From Fibrobacter sp. (lineage in GTDB: Bacteria > Fibrobacterota > Fibrobacteria > Fibrobacterales > Fibrobacteraceae): a stretch of 64,000 nt of DNA. Shown in pieces: positions 51,539-60,566 of this stretch (positions are counted from its first letter, which is position 1; every line of letters begins with the position of its first letter). The translations under genes and the position numbers were made by a program. The stretch is from contig JAFXLS010000053.1 in NCBI GenBank assembly GCA_017530965.1, forward strand, positions 22,827-86,826. The letters run 5' to 3'. The notes under the pieces were generated by a model, which ran no database searches, was not told where the DNA came from, and saw nothing but the letters and a program-made list of their open reading frames with translations.

Positions 51539-52765
51539 ATGCGAAACAGCTTGAACAAGATTGTTCTTGCGCTTACTCCCCTTTTGGCGGCAAGCGTTCT
51601 TACAAGTTGCTCCGACGACGAACAAGACTTTTACACACTGAAAGTCGGCCACCCGAACGACATCAGTGAAGCGACATTCAAGGACCTGAAATGCAATAGC
51701 TCTCTCGAAGGGGAGTATGTCTACGTCATCGAGACCGAGAAGATTTACAAATGCGACAACATGAAGTGGGTCGAGCTGTTCGTATCGTCGTCTTCCGAAA
51801 CCTCTTCGAGCAGTTCCGACGAAGACGAAGAAAGTTCCTCCAGCGAAGAACCGGATATCATCGCCATACCTTCGAGTAGCTCCTACGAAGTCGAAGAAGA
51901 GAGTTCCTCTAGTGAAGAAGAAATTGAAGTCTCTTCGTCTAGCGAAGAGACCGTCGAAGAAAGTTCTTCCAGCGAAGAAGAGGAAGATAGTTCTTCGAGT
52001 GAAGAGGATGTTGAAGAAAGCTCTTCGAGCGTTCAACCTGCTTCTAGCAGCACAGGATACGAGCTGATTTCTAAAGTCAAGCCTTGCCGCAACGCCGATA
52101 TCGACACCTGCCAATACGGCATCCTCGAAGATACGCGCGACGGAAAGACTTACAAGACCATTGTCATTGGCGAACAGACTTGGATGGCGCAGAACTTAAA
52201 CTACGATCTAGATGATAACCGCCGGCAATGCTGCTATAGGAATCAAGATGATTTATGTTCTCGTTTCGGAAAACTCTACACCTGGGCAGGAGCCATGGAC
52301 TACGACAAGAACCGTTGCCAAGATGCAGCCTATTGTTCACTTGCAAGCCATCAAGGCATCTGTCCCGACGGTTGGCGCGTTCCCGTCGTAGAAGATTGGG
52401 ACACTCTTTGGATGAACGTAGGATACAATTCCGAAAATCTGGCAATAGATTCCAACTACAAATATAAGGTCATCCGAGCTCTGATAACCGACACATCCTA
52501 CATTACATGGGACCGTTCCGGCAAAGGCGATTACTTTGGATTCTCGGCAACGGAACACGGATACAGAGAAAGCAACCAAGGTTCCTTCTGGAGTCTCTAC
52601 ACAACACCTTCCGCCTACTGGACTTCAGATCAAGTAGGTACCACGAGTTCTAAAGCCTATATAGCAAGCATGTACTCCAGCAGCGTCGATTTTGAGCAAT
52701 ACTCAAAAACGGGACAATTCGCCGTCCGTTGCATCAAGAATCGCGAGGAGAACGGAGATGAATAA
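51539..52765 (+). CDS. FISUMP-domain lipoprotein with Ser/Glu-rich linker
   Basis: ATG 51539 follows AGGA and gives a lipoprotein signal (LAASVLTSCS). A small conserved N-terminal unit (CNSSLEGEYVYVIETEKIYKC cut to its core: GEYVYV...YKCDN-x-KW) is shared by the four FISUMP genes here. A linker of about 115 residues is almost entirely Ser, Glu and Asp in SSSSEE repeats. The FISUMP module starts at DTRDGKTYKTIVIGEQTWMA and ends in FAVRCIKN. The module's conserved cysteines and GICPDGWRVP block are present. Likely an outer-surface lipoprotein; function unknown. It is coupled to the next FISUMP gene by an 8-base overlap. Confidence 0.9.
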   Translation: MRNSLNKIVLALTPLLAASVLTSCSDDEQDFYTLKVGHPNDISEATFKDLKCNSSLEGEYVYVIETEKIYKCDNMKWVELFVSSSSETSSSSSDEDEESSSSEEPDIIAIPSSSSYEVEEESSSSEEEIEVSSSSEETVEESSSSEEEEDSSSSEEDVEESSSSVQPASSSTGYELISKVKPCRNADIDTCQYGILEDTRDGKTYKTIVIGEQTWMAQNLNYDLDDNRRQCCYRNQDDLCSRFGKLYTWAGAMDYDKNRCQDAAYCSLASHQGICPDGWRVPVVEDWDTLWMNVGYNSENLAIDSNYKYKVIRALITDTSYITWDRSGKGDYFGFSATEHGYRESNQGSFWSLYTTPSAYWTSDQVGTTSSKAYIASMYSSSVDFEQYSKTGQFAVRCIKNREENGDE

Positions 52766-54275
52766 GTATAAAGCAACATTGGCATTCTCCCTACTTTCCC
52801 TTTGCGCCTGTGGCGACGACGACATCAACGTCCACCTTACCGAAATCCAATCCGCAAAGGAACTGCAAGTCATCACCTGCAACAGTGGCAATAGGGGCGA
52901 CTATGTCTACGTGAAAGACGAAAACATCGAATACGAATGCGACGGCTACGAATGGGTTGCAAAAGAAGAACCTTCATCGAGCAGCAAGGGCAAATCCTCG
53001 AGTGACTCCAAGTCCAACGAATCTTCTTCATCCGGAAAAACATCTTCCAGCGATTCCGACGAAGAGTCGTCTTCCAGCGAAACCCGTTATTCTTCGAGCA
53101 GCTATTACTACTACGAAGAAGATTACAGTTCGTCTTCCAGGCCCACCCGCGACGACTTTTTAAATCCAGACATTTCTTATGGGGAATTCACCGACAGCCG
53201 CGACGGACAAACCTACAAGACGGTCGTCATCGGTTACCAGAAATGGATGGCTCAGAACCTGAACTATGAAACGGATTCGTCTTATTGTCACTTCTGTAAA
53301 GATGTTGGCCGCTGCTACTCCTGGCAGGACGCCTTGACAGCTTGCCCCGCAGGTTATCACCTGCCCGACTCCGCGGAGTTCAAGGAACTTCTGGAAATGT
53401 CCATGGGCAAGCAATACGCGAAATACTATCTGCTTTCGAAGGTAGAATGGGGCTACAGCGACCTGTACGGATTTTCCCTCCCGACTGCCTACAGCTACCG
53501 AGACGGAGAATTTGGCGGAGCATCTGAATACGGCATAGAATTGTGGGGAAGTGATTCGAGCACATATGACGACCATACGACAGGTCTCACCCTCTATATC
53601 AGCAAGGACTCTGACTACGGTTCAAGAATCAGCCATGTCATAACAAGATACGCATTCCCTGTCCGCTGCATCAACGACACCATACAGCCTTACGGTTATC
53701 TAGGCGAATATGGCGAGCTCACCGACGAGCGAGACGGAAATGTTTACAAGACCGTCGACATCGGAGATCAAACCTGGATGGCAGAGAACTTAAGATACAA
53801 CTTGTCGGACACCCCAAGAGAGACCGATTCTAAAATCGGTTTCTATTACGAATACTGGTACCAGGCAATCGATACTCTTGAAAACGTATGCAAAGGAGGT
53901 TACATTTGCGGACTCGCTCCCGACGCTTTCCCAAGACAAGGCGTCTGCCCCAAAGGTTGGCACCTTCCGACAAAGGATGAATTCGAGACCCTACTCAACT
54001 ATGTTCAAGAAAATGGTGATATCTACAAGGACTTAAGATCTATCAAGGAGTGGCCCTATCGTCATTACGGCACCGACATTTTCGGTTTTGGAGCAAACGC
54101 CACTTATGAAAGAGCTAATAGAGATCAAAATGATGCCGTCAGTTACTGGAGCGTTTCGGAATACAACGAAAGCGACGCTTGGGCTCTAACACTTCACGCA
54201 GATACCACGATGATTGAACGCATGCCCAAAAATGGCAGATATGCAATGAACATCCGCTGCTTGATGGACAAATAA
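52758..54275 (+). CDS. FISUMP lipoprotein with two FISUMP modules
   Basis: ATG 52758 with GGAG upstream lies in the end of the preceding gene. The lipobox is LCACG. The shared N-terminal unit (GDYVYVKDENIEYECDGYEW) is followed by a Ser-rich linker with a Tyr-rich patch (SYYYYEEDY), then two FISUMP modules in tandem: one starting at DSRDGQTYKTVVIGYQKWMA, the second at DERDGNVYKTVDIGDQTWMA. The first lacks part of the middle region and is shorter. Domain duplication inside one gene and duplication between neighbours suggest local recombination. Function unknown. Confidence 0.9.
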   Translation: MNKYKATLAFSLLSLCACGDDDINVHLTEIQSAKELQVITCNSGNRGDYVYVKDENIEYECDGYEWVAKEEPSSSSKGKSSSDSKSNESSSSGKTSSSDSDEESSSSETRYSSSSYYYYEEDYSSSSRPTRDDFLNPDISYGEFTDSRDGQTYKTVVIGYQKWMAQNLNYETDSSYCHFCKDVGRCYSWQDALTACPAGYHLPDSAEFKELLEMSMGKQYAKYYLLSKVEWGYSDLYGFSLPTAYSYRDGEFGGASEYGIELWGSDSSTYDDHTTGLTLYISKDSDYGSRISHVITRYAFPVRCINDTIQPYGYLGEYGELTDERDGNVYKTVDIGDQTWMAENLRYNLSDTPRETDSKIGFYYEYWYQAIDTLENVCKGGYICGLAPDAFPRQGVCPKGWHLPTKDEFETLLNYVQENGDIYKDLRSIKEWPYRHYGTDIFGFGANATYERANRDQNDAVSYWSVSEYNESDAWALTLHADTTMIERMPKNGRYAMNIRCLMDK

Positions 54276-54296
54276 TAATTTATAACGCGCTAATTT

Positions 54297-55832
54297 TTAC
54301 TGCGGAATGTCGTAGGGGGACTTGTAAACATGTTCCCCTTCTTCGTCTTTAACGCAACGAATCACTTCGAAAGATTCCATTTTGTCAGTCGCAAATTCAA
54401 CGAAATCTGTCGAAGTCTCATGATACATCGCATTGGACAAATGTAGAGACCCGGCAGTATAATCCTTGTACGCTTCGCCCCGCCACATGGCAGTGGTATG
54501 GCCAGAGTCGTTTTTCGCAACGTACCCGTTGGTACCCAATTTTGGAACCGGCTTAAACTGCATATTCATGCAATCCTTTCCCATAAAATAATTGCCCACG
54601 AACGACCTGTAGCCCGAGCCCAGATAGCATTCAGTCACCCGCGTTTCCCAATCAAAATGGTCCATCGCCATTCCATGAATTGCACTGGAGAGTTCCATGA
54701 AATTTCTACGTGTCGGCAAATGCCAACCATCCGGACATATTCCCTGAATGGGGGCCCTGACTTCAATCGGATTGTTCGTCCATTCCTTTTCAGACACATT
54801 TGCGGCCGTGTACCAATTGTATTGCGGTCCCTGTTTAACAGCATAGGTTCCATATTCCACCTCAGGAATGCCCTTAGTGAACATCAGGTTTTCCTGCATC
54901 CAGATATGGTCTCCGATTCCAACCGTCCTATACTCCTTTCCATCACGATTATCCACCATCGTTCCCATATACTGGTCATCGAGATACCATGAATATCCAT
55001 GGCACGAAAACGAAGAATACTTCTTTTGCACAACCACATTTTGGTGGAAATCATCACATCTAGTTCCATCAAAGAATGTCAACACCGCCGAATAAGTATT
55101 TCCATACAAAGTAAGCGGTTCAAGCTCGCCGTCTTTGCAGGTATAAAAGTTCCGGTAAGGGTTCAAGGAATCCTTAAGGTCGTAGAAATCACGGATTCCC
55201 CAGATAGTATCGGCATCCGAAGTGCAGGACTTTCCAAATGTATCATACTCTATCAAATCCGAAGGCATCCAGCCAGCGGCCATGCACCGGTAGTAATAGG
55301 TCTTGTCATTATAAAGAAGTACAGCGAAACTGTCAATTGTCGATTCGTCGCACGTTTCTTCAACATGGTGGCAATACCAATCATCCGCACAAACAAAGGC
55401 CGACGAGCTGGACAAAACAACAGCAGAAGAGGACAAGGCTACAAACTCTTCGGAGCTTGACGAATCTTCATCCGTATCGGAAGTTGCTTTTCCAGAAGAA
55501 GACCCGTCCTTCGAAGATTGCGACGAACTGGATTTTCCACCGGACTTTTCCGAAGAACTGGACGATTCATCTTCATCGGAACCGCCTATATGCGGTTCAT
55601 CGTATTCCTCGTAGACTTCCCAATTTTTCAGACTACAGACATAGGCTTTGTGCCTGTTGCGAACATAGACGATAGTGCCACTGTTGTTGTCTGTGCATTT
55701 TTTTAAGTCATCAAGGCTGTCTACAATTTCAGAAACCGCAGAACTCGGGTAGAAAACGGTCTTCTCATCGCCACAGGAATTCAACAGGATGAGCGTACCC
55801 AAGGCGGCAAAGGTTTTCAACACGATCTTCAT
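54297..55832 (-). CDS. FISUMP lipoprotein with long inserted Cys-rich middle region
   Basis: The lipobox is LLNSCG. The shared N-terminal unit (SGTIVYVRNRHKAYVC) and a Ser-rich linker (about 85-145) are followed by a segment of about 140 residues not present in its neighbours, with several cysteines and two repeats of the pattern YY-RCMAAGW / SSFSCHGYSW. The FISUMP module begins at DNRDGKEYRTVGIGDHIWMQ and ends VIRCVKD. A GGGGGAGG ribosome site precedes the ATG, which follows the upstream stop directly (TAAATG). It converges on the two-module gene with a 21-base gap. Confidence 0.9.
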   Translation of the reverse strand: MKIVLKTFAALGTLILLNSCGDEKTVFYPSSAVSEIVDSLDDLKKCTDNNSGTIVYVRNRHKAYVCSLKNWEVYEEYDEPHIGGSDEDESSSSSEKSGGKSSSSQSSKDGSSSGKATSDTDEDSSSSEEFVALSSSAVVLSSSSAFVCADDWYCHHVEETCDESTIDSFAVLLYNDKTYYYRCMAAGWMPSDLIEYDTFGKSCTSDADTIWGIRDFYDLKDSLNPYRNFYTCKDGELEPLTLYGNTYSAVLTFFDGTRCDDFHQNVVVQKKYSSFSCHGYSWYLDDQYMGTMVDNRDGKEYRTVGIGDHIWMQENLMFTKGIPEVEYGTYAVKQGPQYNWYTAANVSEKEWTNNPIEVRAPIQGICPDGWHLPTRRNFMELSSAIHGMAMDHFDWETRVTECYLGSGYRSFVGNYFMGKDCMNMQFKPVPKLGTNGYVAKNDSGHTTAMWRGEAYKDYTAGSLHLSNAMYHETSTDFVEFATDKMESFEVIRCVKDEEGEHVYKSPYDIPQ

Positions 55833-56936
55833 TTATTCCTCCCCCGCCAAATTTTTGCGGCGCTCGATTTCATCGGGATCATCCTTGACACACCTCACCG
55901 GAATCGCCTCGTTACGCCCTATAGAAGTCAATCTTAAATTCTGAGAATAATAATCGACAAAATACACTGGATTCAATTTGCTAACAAATTCCGTCTCACT
56001 CACGAAATGCAGATAGCCTTTCGTGTAACCCGCATATTCATTTGACCAGCTCTTTTTTCCGTTGGCATAACTTTGGGAACCCGCCCCGATAAAGTTGAAT
56101 CCAAAACTATGGGCATACAAGGTAGAGCCAGCAGCCCTCATTCCGCCGAACAATTCAATCAAGTCAGCCACTTCAATGGAATCGGGCAAATGCCAGCCTT
56201 TCGGGCAAACGCCACGATAGGGGTAACTGTACAATTCCGGGCAGCCGGCTTCACCACTGCATTCTTCGGGTCGGATATTCATCATGGCATACCACGTGTA
56301 GTACCTTCCAAATTTTTCGCAGTACAATGTATCGTTATACATAAAGCAGGCATCGACAGAATCTGCATATTCGGGAATATCGTAGTTCAGGTTTTCGGCA
56401 AACCAAGTCCGACCTTCAATCTCGATGGTCTTATACATATACCCATTGCGTTCGTCTACAAACTCTCCATAAGAGTAATGATTGTTCAAGTTCTCCCAGC
56501 TTGCTCTCCTCGAACTGGAAGACTCTTCCTCCTCAGAAGACGAGCTATATTCGACATCCTCTTCCGAAGAACTTGAGCGAATCTTTACCACACTTTCTTC
56601 AGAACTGGAGGACTCTTCATCGTCATCGGAACTTTCGATATCATCATCGGAGTCAGAGGATTCTTCATCGAAATCATCGCTACTGAAAAATGACCTGCTC
56701 GAAGACGAACGGAATTCTTCGATTTCGTTCCACGACTCTCCATCCCAGGAATAGAAGCAGTCTTCGTTGCGGACAAAGATACGCGTCCCGCGGGAATAAT
56801 TGGAGGCGTCCAAGTTAGACAATTCCTTGTACGATTCCACCATGACGGGGTCGGCATCATATTCCACATACGTGGTATCGTCAGAACACGACAGAAGCAG
56901 CGCCATCGCGGCGAGCAAAAGCAAAATCTTTCTCAT
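55833..56936 (-). CDS. FISUMP-domain lipoprotein
   Basis: The lipobox is LLLSCS. The shared N-terminal unit here is GTRIFVRNEDCFYSWDGESW. A linker of about 75 residues is made of Ser, Asp and Glu. The FISUMP module opens with DERNGYMYKTIEIEGRTWFA, in which Asn replaces the usual second Asp, and has RGVCPKGWHLP and a final PVRCVKD. It is the upstream partner of the other leftward FISUMP gene. An 18-base gap separates it from the LolB-like gene, with which it may be cotranscribed. Confidence 0.9.
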   Translation of the reverse strand: MRKILLLLAAMALLLSCSDDTTYVEYDADPVMVESYKELSNLDASNYSRGTRIFVRNEDCFYSWDGESWNEIEEFRSSSSRSFFSSDDFDEESSDSDDDIESSDDDEESSSSEESVVKIRSSSSEEDVEYSSSSEEEESSSSRRASWENLNNHYSYGEFVDERNGYMYKTIEIEGRTWFAENLNYDIPEYADSVDACFMYNDTLYCEKFGRYYTWYAMMNIRPEECSGEAGCPELYSYPYRGVCPKGWHLPDSIEVADLIELFGGMRAAGSTLYAHSFGFNFIGAGSQSYANGKKSWSNEYAGYTKGYLHFVSETEFVSKLNPVYFVDYYSQNLRLTSIGRNEAIPVRCVKDDPDEIERRKNLAGEE

Positions 56937-56954
56937 TAGTTCTCCTCATCAATT

Positions 56955-57728
56955 TCATTCCCCAACGCGTTTGAAGCTCTTGGGAATATTCAGGCGCCAG
57001 GTTCCCGAACTGAACGACTTATTGCGAGCAATCTTCTTAATCTTGATTTCCAGGAATTTTGCACCATCGAGCTCAAATTCAATCCTCGACGGGGTTTCAA
57101 CCCCTTCGAATTCCTTGAAGTCGTAATAGCGAATGACTTCGGTCTTGCCACCGCGACCCAAGCGCGAAAGCCAAGAAACATGATTGCCTTCTTTAACAAA
57201 GTGGAACAGACGTCCCATTTTTTCACGGGCATAAATGGCGCCCTCGACCTTCGTCGAATCTTCAGGCGGCGTCACTTCTTCATAGCCTTCGGGCAACAGG
57301 CGACCATCGAAAATATCAGCCACCTGGTGAATATGCACCATCGGGAGCGCATCGTTGTTCAAAAGGCCTACCATGTAGCCCACGCCCTTCATATAGAGCT
57401 TTTCCGTCGGGAAGGTCATCTGCCAGCCATCTTCTTGCCACAAGAGAGAGGCCACGCCGATGCCCAGCGGCCCCGTGAGTTCCATACGGTAACGCTTGCC
57501 CGGTACCGAGAAGATGACGGCATCCAGTTCCTGCGTAGAGGCATTTCCAGTAACGCTGTCCTGCTGGATAATCGTAAGCAGGAATTTGGCACGGAGACTG
57601 TCGCGTGGAGCTTCTTGAACGCTATCGACCATGGCAGTTGCAGGTTCTACTACGGGCTTTTTGCCCGCACATCCGGCAAGAATGCAAAGAGAAAGTAGCA
57701 GCAATATGGAATATATAAACTTCAACAA
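56955..57728 (-). CDS. LolB/DUF4292-like outer membrane lipoprotein
   Basis: A lipobox (CILAGC) is followed by a beta-rich domain resembling the LolA/LolB half-barrel: FLLTIIQQDSVTGNASTQELDAVIF, KRYRMELTGPLGIGVASLLWQEDGW, and later the KTEVIRYYDFKEFEGVETPSRIEFEL strand set. DUF4292-type proteins occur widely in Bacteroidota and relatives, and are thought to belong to lipoprotein trafficking to the outer membrane; that is family inference. Its position after the TPR lipoprotein gene, a common pairing for this kind of protein, supports an envelope role. Confidence 0.75.
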   Translation of the reverse strand: MLKFIYSILLLLSLCILAGCAGKKPVVEPATAMVDSVQEAPRDSLRAKFLLTIIQQDSVTGNASTQELDAVIFSVPGKRYRMELTGPLGIGVASLLWQEDGWQMTFPTEKLYMKGVGYMVGLLNNDALPMVHIHQVADIFDGRLLPEGYEEVTPPEDSTKVEGAIYAREKMGRLFHFVKEGNHVSWLSRLGRGGKTEVIRYYDFKEFEGVETPSRIEFELDGAKFLEIKIKKIARNKSFSSGTWRLNIPKSFKRVGE

Positions 57729-57757
57729 AAGATCCTGCTCCTTCGAACCTAATTCAA

Positions 57758-57828
57758 CTAACGCTCTAAAGAGCGAAGTTTCATATATCGACCTCGTTGC
57801 TCTCGCTCAGGATGACACATTCGAGTCA
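57758..57828. repeat. Interspersed palindromic sequence between the LolB-like and TPR genes
   Basis: CGCTCT-AA-AGAGCG is a short palindrome, followed by a stretch with CTCGTTGCTCTCGCTCAGGATG-like content that resembles short repeats found between genes in several bacterial genomes. There is no T-run. No open frame of note. The reading as an interspersed repeat is from memory and weak. Confidence 0.25.
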
Positions 57829-57839
57829 CTTACTACCGT

Positions 57840-59771
57840 CTACTTCTTATAGAACTTTTTCACGGCAGGGTGATGCGGCTGCAGCTTTTTGAGTTTCTTG
57901 TATGCGGCCTTCGCCTCGGCCTTCATACCCAGCGCATCCTGGATTGCAGCCATATGTTCCCAGTAAACGTAATCATCGTCAAAGTGGGGGCTCTTGATAA
58001 GCTTCATCACCGTGAGTGCTTCGTTATAAAGCCCCTTGCGGTAAAAGCCCCAGGCTCTCGAATCCAAATAAGCTTCCGAAGGCTGGCCATTCTTTTCCAT
58101 CAGGAGGGCCTGATCCACCAGAGCAATTCCCTTGTCCAGTTCTGCCGGGGTGCGATTCAAGTCAATCAGCGTATAGCCGTAATAATTCAACACTTCGGCG
58201 CGATCAATGGGAGCCTTCTTGTCGCTCAGGATTTTTTCAAACAAGGCGAACGCTTCTTCGTAACGTTCCATACGCTCCAGGTTCATGGCCATCAAAACGC
58301 GAACACCCATATCGGTCGTATCCCTTGCGGCCAAATCCTTATAGAAGCCGTCGGCACGTTCACGCAACGCCACCGCCTTCTTAATCCTGGCGGAATCGGC
58401 AATGTCCTTCTGCCAAATTTCCTGAGCTTCCACACACAAGATTCGAGCGTACACGCTGCGGAACTGACGCCTATTGCGTTCAACGTCTCCCTTCATCCGC
58501 TGTATAGAGGCAGAATCGGCAATGCCTTCCATGGGAGTCCACTTGTCCCACACCACGATTACCGAATCAAGCATCTTGTAGGCTTTGCCGTACTGCCCCG
58601 CCGTTCCGTAAGTCAAGGCGAGGGCGGCCTTGTCGCTGCCCAGAGCCACGGAATCGGCCTTTTCGGCATAGCGCACGGCATCTTTATTCTTCTTTTCTTT
58701 AAAAGCGATAGCCGAAAGGGCATGGTAGGCATTAGTCGCATAGACCCGCTGATCCACCAGCTGTTCTGCCGCAATTTTCAAGTGAACCTTTGCGCTGTCC
58801 AAATCGCCGAACATATGTTCATAATGGCCCAAGAAATTGGCGAGCATGGGAGTGCGCACCTGATCGGTATAATACTTTTTCTTGAGCATGGCGTAAGCGG
58901 AATCGCGGCTCTTTTCGGCAAGGGCGCTCATCAGGAGCACCACCATGGATTCATCTTCCGGAGTCGATTCCGTAAGGGTATCCACCACCGCGCCCACTTC
59001 TTTCAAACGCTGCTGGAACACAAGCCCCTGCACCATCTGCAAAAGCATCTTCTTGTCGCCGGTTGCCTCGTGGCCCTTCGCAAAGAGTTCCACGACGGCA
59101 GAATCCTTCCCCTGATCCAAAAGCAGCTTGAGCTGGCGCTGGAAAAGCGTGGGCATGTAGTTCACCTGGGGCAAGAGCAAGTCATAGACCCGGGTCAGTT
59201 CCTTGCCGTCCTGAATGGCTTCCAAGAACAGGCTGTAATCATACAGCAGCGTCATGTCCTGGTAACGGGAAGTATCCAACGCGGCATTGAAATACTTGCG
59301 GGCCGAATCGGCTCGGCCATCCTTCACGTACAAGTGGGCAAGCATGCCCAACTGGGAGGCAGTCGGTTTCCCTTTCAGGGTCTGGGCGCGTCGAGCCTGA
59401 ATCAGGGCCAGGGAATCTGCCCCCTGAGCCATCATGATTTCGGCCAGCTTAAAAGCCAGGTATCGGCTATTGGGATCCGATTCCGCGGCATGCTGCCAGA
59501 ACACATTGGCCAAAGACCTTTCACCACGCAATTCCATCTCTTGGGCGCGGATAAAGGATTCGTGGGCTGCGTCAATATTCTGAGGAAGCGCCTGATCTTC
59601 AGTCGCCTTCTTGATAGAATCCAATTTTGCATTCACCGCCATGGCAATCGCGGCAGAATCCGCCGCTGTCAGGGCTTCGCCCTTCTTAGAGGACGAGGCA
59701 CACGCCGAGAGCGAAAGCGACATCGTTACAAGAGTCGCCGCCATTGCAAGTGAAACAAACAAAAACTTCAT
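57840..59771 (-). CDS. Tetratricopeptide-repeat lipoprotein
   Basis: ATG 59771 with AGGA just upstream starts 7 bases after the PASTA gene stop. The lipobox is LSLSACA. From about residue 70 to the end TPR-like helical pairs follow, for instance ANVFWQHAAESDPNSRYLAFKLAE, ARKYFNAALDTSRYQDMTLLYDY and YEEAFALFEKILSDKKAPIDRAE, with about eight to ten units. TPR lipoproteins of this kind scaffold outer-membrane assembly, but the partner is unknown. It is in one leftward unit with the PASTA, Crp-like and LolB-like genes. Confidence 0.88.
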   Translation of the reverse strand: MKFLFVSLAMAATLVTMSLSLSACASSSKKGEALTAADSAAIAMAVNAKLDSIKKATEDQALPQNIDAAHESFIRAQEMELRGERSLANVFWQHAAESDPNSRYLAFKLAEIMMAQGADSLALIQARRAQTLKGKPTASQLGMLAHLYVKDGRADSARKYFNAALDTSRYQDMTLLYDYSLFLEAIQDGKELTRVYDLLLPQVNYMPTLFQRQLKLLLDQGKDSAVVELFAKGHEATGDKKMLLQMVQGLVFQQRLKEVGAVVDTLTESTPEDESMVVLLMSALAEKSRDSAYAMLKKKYYTDQVRTPMLANFLGHYEHMFGDLDSAKVHLKIAAEQLVDQRVYATNAYHALSAIAFKEKKNKDAVRYAEKADSVALGSDKAALALTYGTAGQYGKAYKMLDSVIVVWDKWTPMEGIADSASIQRMKGDVERNRRQFRSVYARILCVEAQEIWQKDIADSARIKKAVALRERADGFYKDLAARDTTDMGVRVLMAMNLERMERYEEAFALFEKILSDKKAPIDRAEVLNYYGYTLIDLNRTPAELDKGIALVDQALLMEKNGQPSEAYLDSRAWGFYRKGLYNEALTVMKLIKSPHFDDDYVYWEHMAAIQDALGMKAEAKAAYKKLKKLQPHHPAVKKFYKK

Positions 59772-59778
59772 GTACATC

Positions 59779-60552
59779 CTAGTCCGCAATCACGAAATCA
59801 ATCTTGGTATCGGGCGGCAAGTAATCACCATGTCTAGGAGAGGTTTCAATCACGGTTCCGGGTGCACGACCTTCGCCGTCTTTTTTACGCTTGATCTTTC
59901 CGACCTTGAAGCCGAGCTTTTCGATCTTTGCGTACACATTATCGATCTGTTCGCCAGCAAAATCAGGGAGCAACGTATTACCCATGGTCACGCCGGCAGA
60001 AATCACCACCTTCACCGTATCGCCAACGCGAACTTTCTGGCCAGCAAAGGGAATGGTACGAATCACGACGCCGCGGGGAATGCTCTGGTGAGCGCCCTTC
60101 ACGATGGCGCCCTGTACAAGACCGGCTCGGCTCAAAGAAATTGCAGCCTGTTTCTGGCTCTTGCCGCGAAGATCGGGAATTTCCACTTCGCGAAGTCCCA
60201 GGCTCTTCGTAAGCTTTACTGTACGGCCAAGCTTCGCAGTGCGTCCGGCAGCAGGCATCTGCACAAGTACCAGTCCTTCCGGAATCTGGGCATTATAACG
60301 GCCTTCAGCAAGCCATTCGTACTTAAAGCCCGCTTCGTCCAAAGCCTTTTCGGCAGCTTCCTGGGTCATGCCTTCCAAATTCGGGACTTCACCCGTAGAA
60401 GCAAAATGTCCCGAGAAAATGGGCATTACAAGCTTATCGACCGCAAAAGCGAGTATAATCAGGAGTACGACCCAAATGCCAACAGCCTTCACGACCGGAG
60501 CTGCCTTGAGCCACGCTAACACTTTATTCAAAATCGACTTTACTTTATCCAT
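59779..60552 (-). CDS. PASTA-domain membrane protein
   Basis: One membrane helix (about 22-45, AVGIWVVLLIILAFAVDKLVM) is followed by three PASTA domains: VPNLEGMTQEAAEKALDEAGF, IPDLRGKSQKQAAISLSRAGL and LPDFAGEQIDNVYAKIEKLGF, each with the usual G-x-V and P-x-G turns. PASTA domains bind peptidoglycan fragments or beta-lactams in Ser/Thr kinases and PBPs. This protein has no kinase or transpeptidase domain, so it is a stand-alone sensor or adaptor. It begins 15 bases after the Crp-like gene. Confidence 0.92.
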   Translation of the reverse strand: MDKVKSILNKVLAWLKAAPVVKAVGIWVVLLIILAFAVDKLVMPIFSGHFASTGEVPNLEGMTQEAAEKALDEAGFKYEWLAEGRYNAQIPEGLVLVQMPAAGRTAKLGRTVKLTKSLGLREVEIPDLRGKSQKQAAISLSRAGLVQGAIVKGAHQSIPRGVVIRTIPFAGQKVRVGDTVKVVISAGVTMGNTLLPDFAGEQIDNVYAKIEKLGFKVGKIKRKKDGEGRAPGTVIETSPRHGDYLPPDTKIDFVIAD

Positions 60553-60566
60553 AATACAAAAAGCAA

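Noticed and set aside
57870..59753. 627-codon plus-strand open frame
   Set aside because: Antisense to the TPR lipoprotein gene, no signal peptide or domain.
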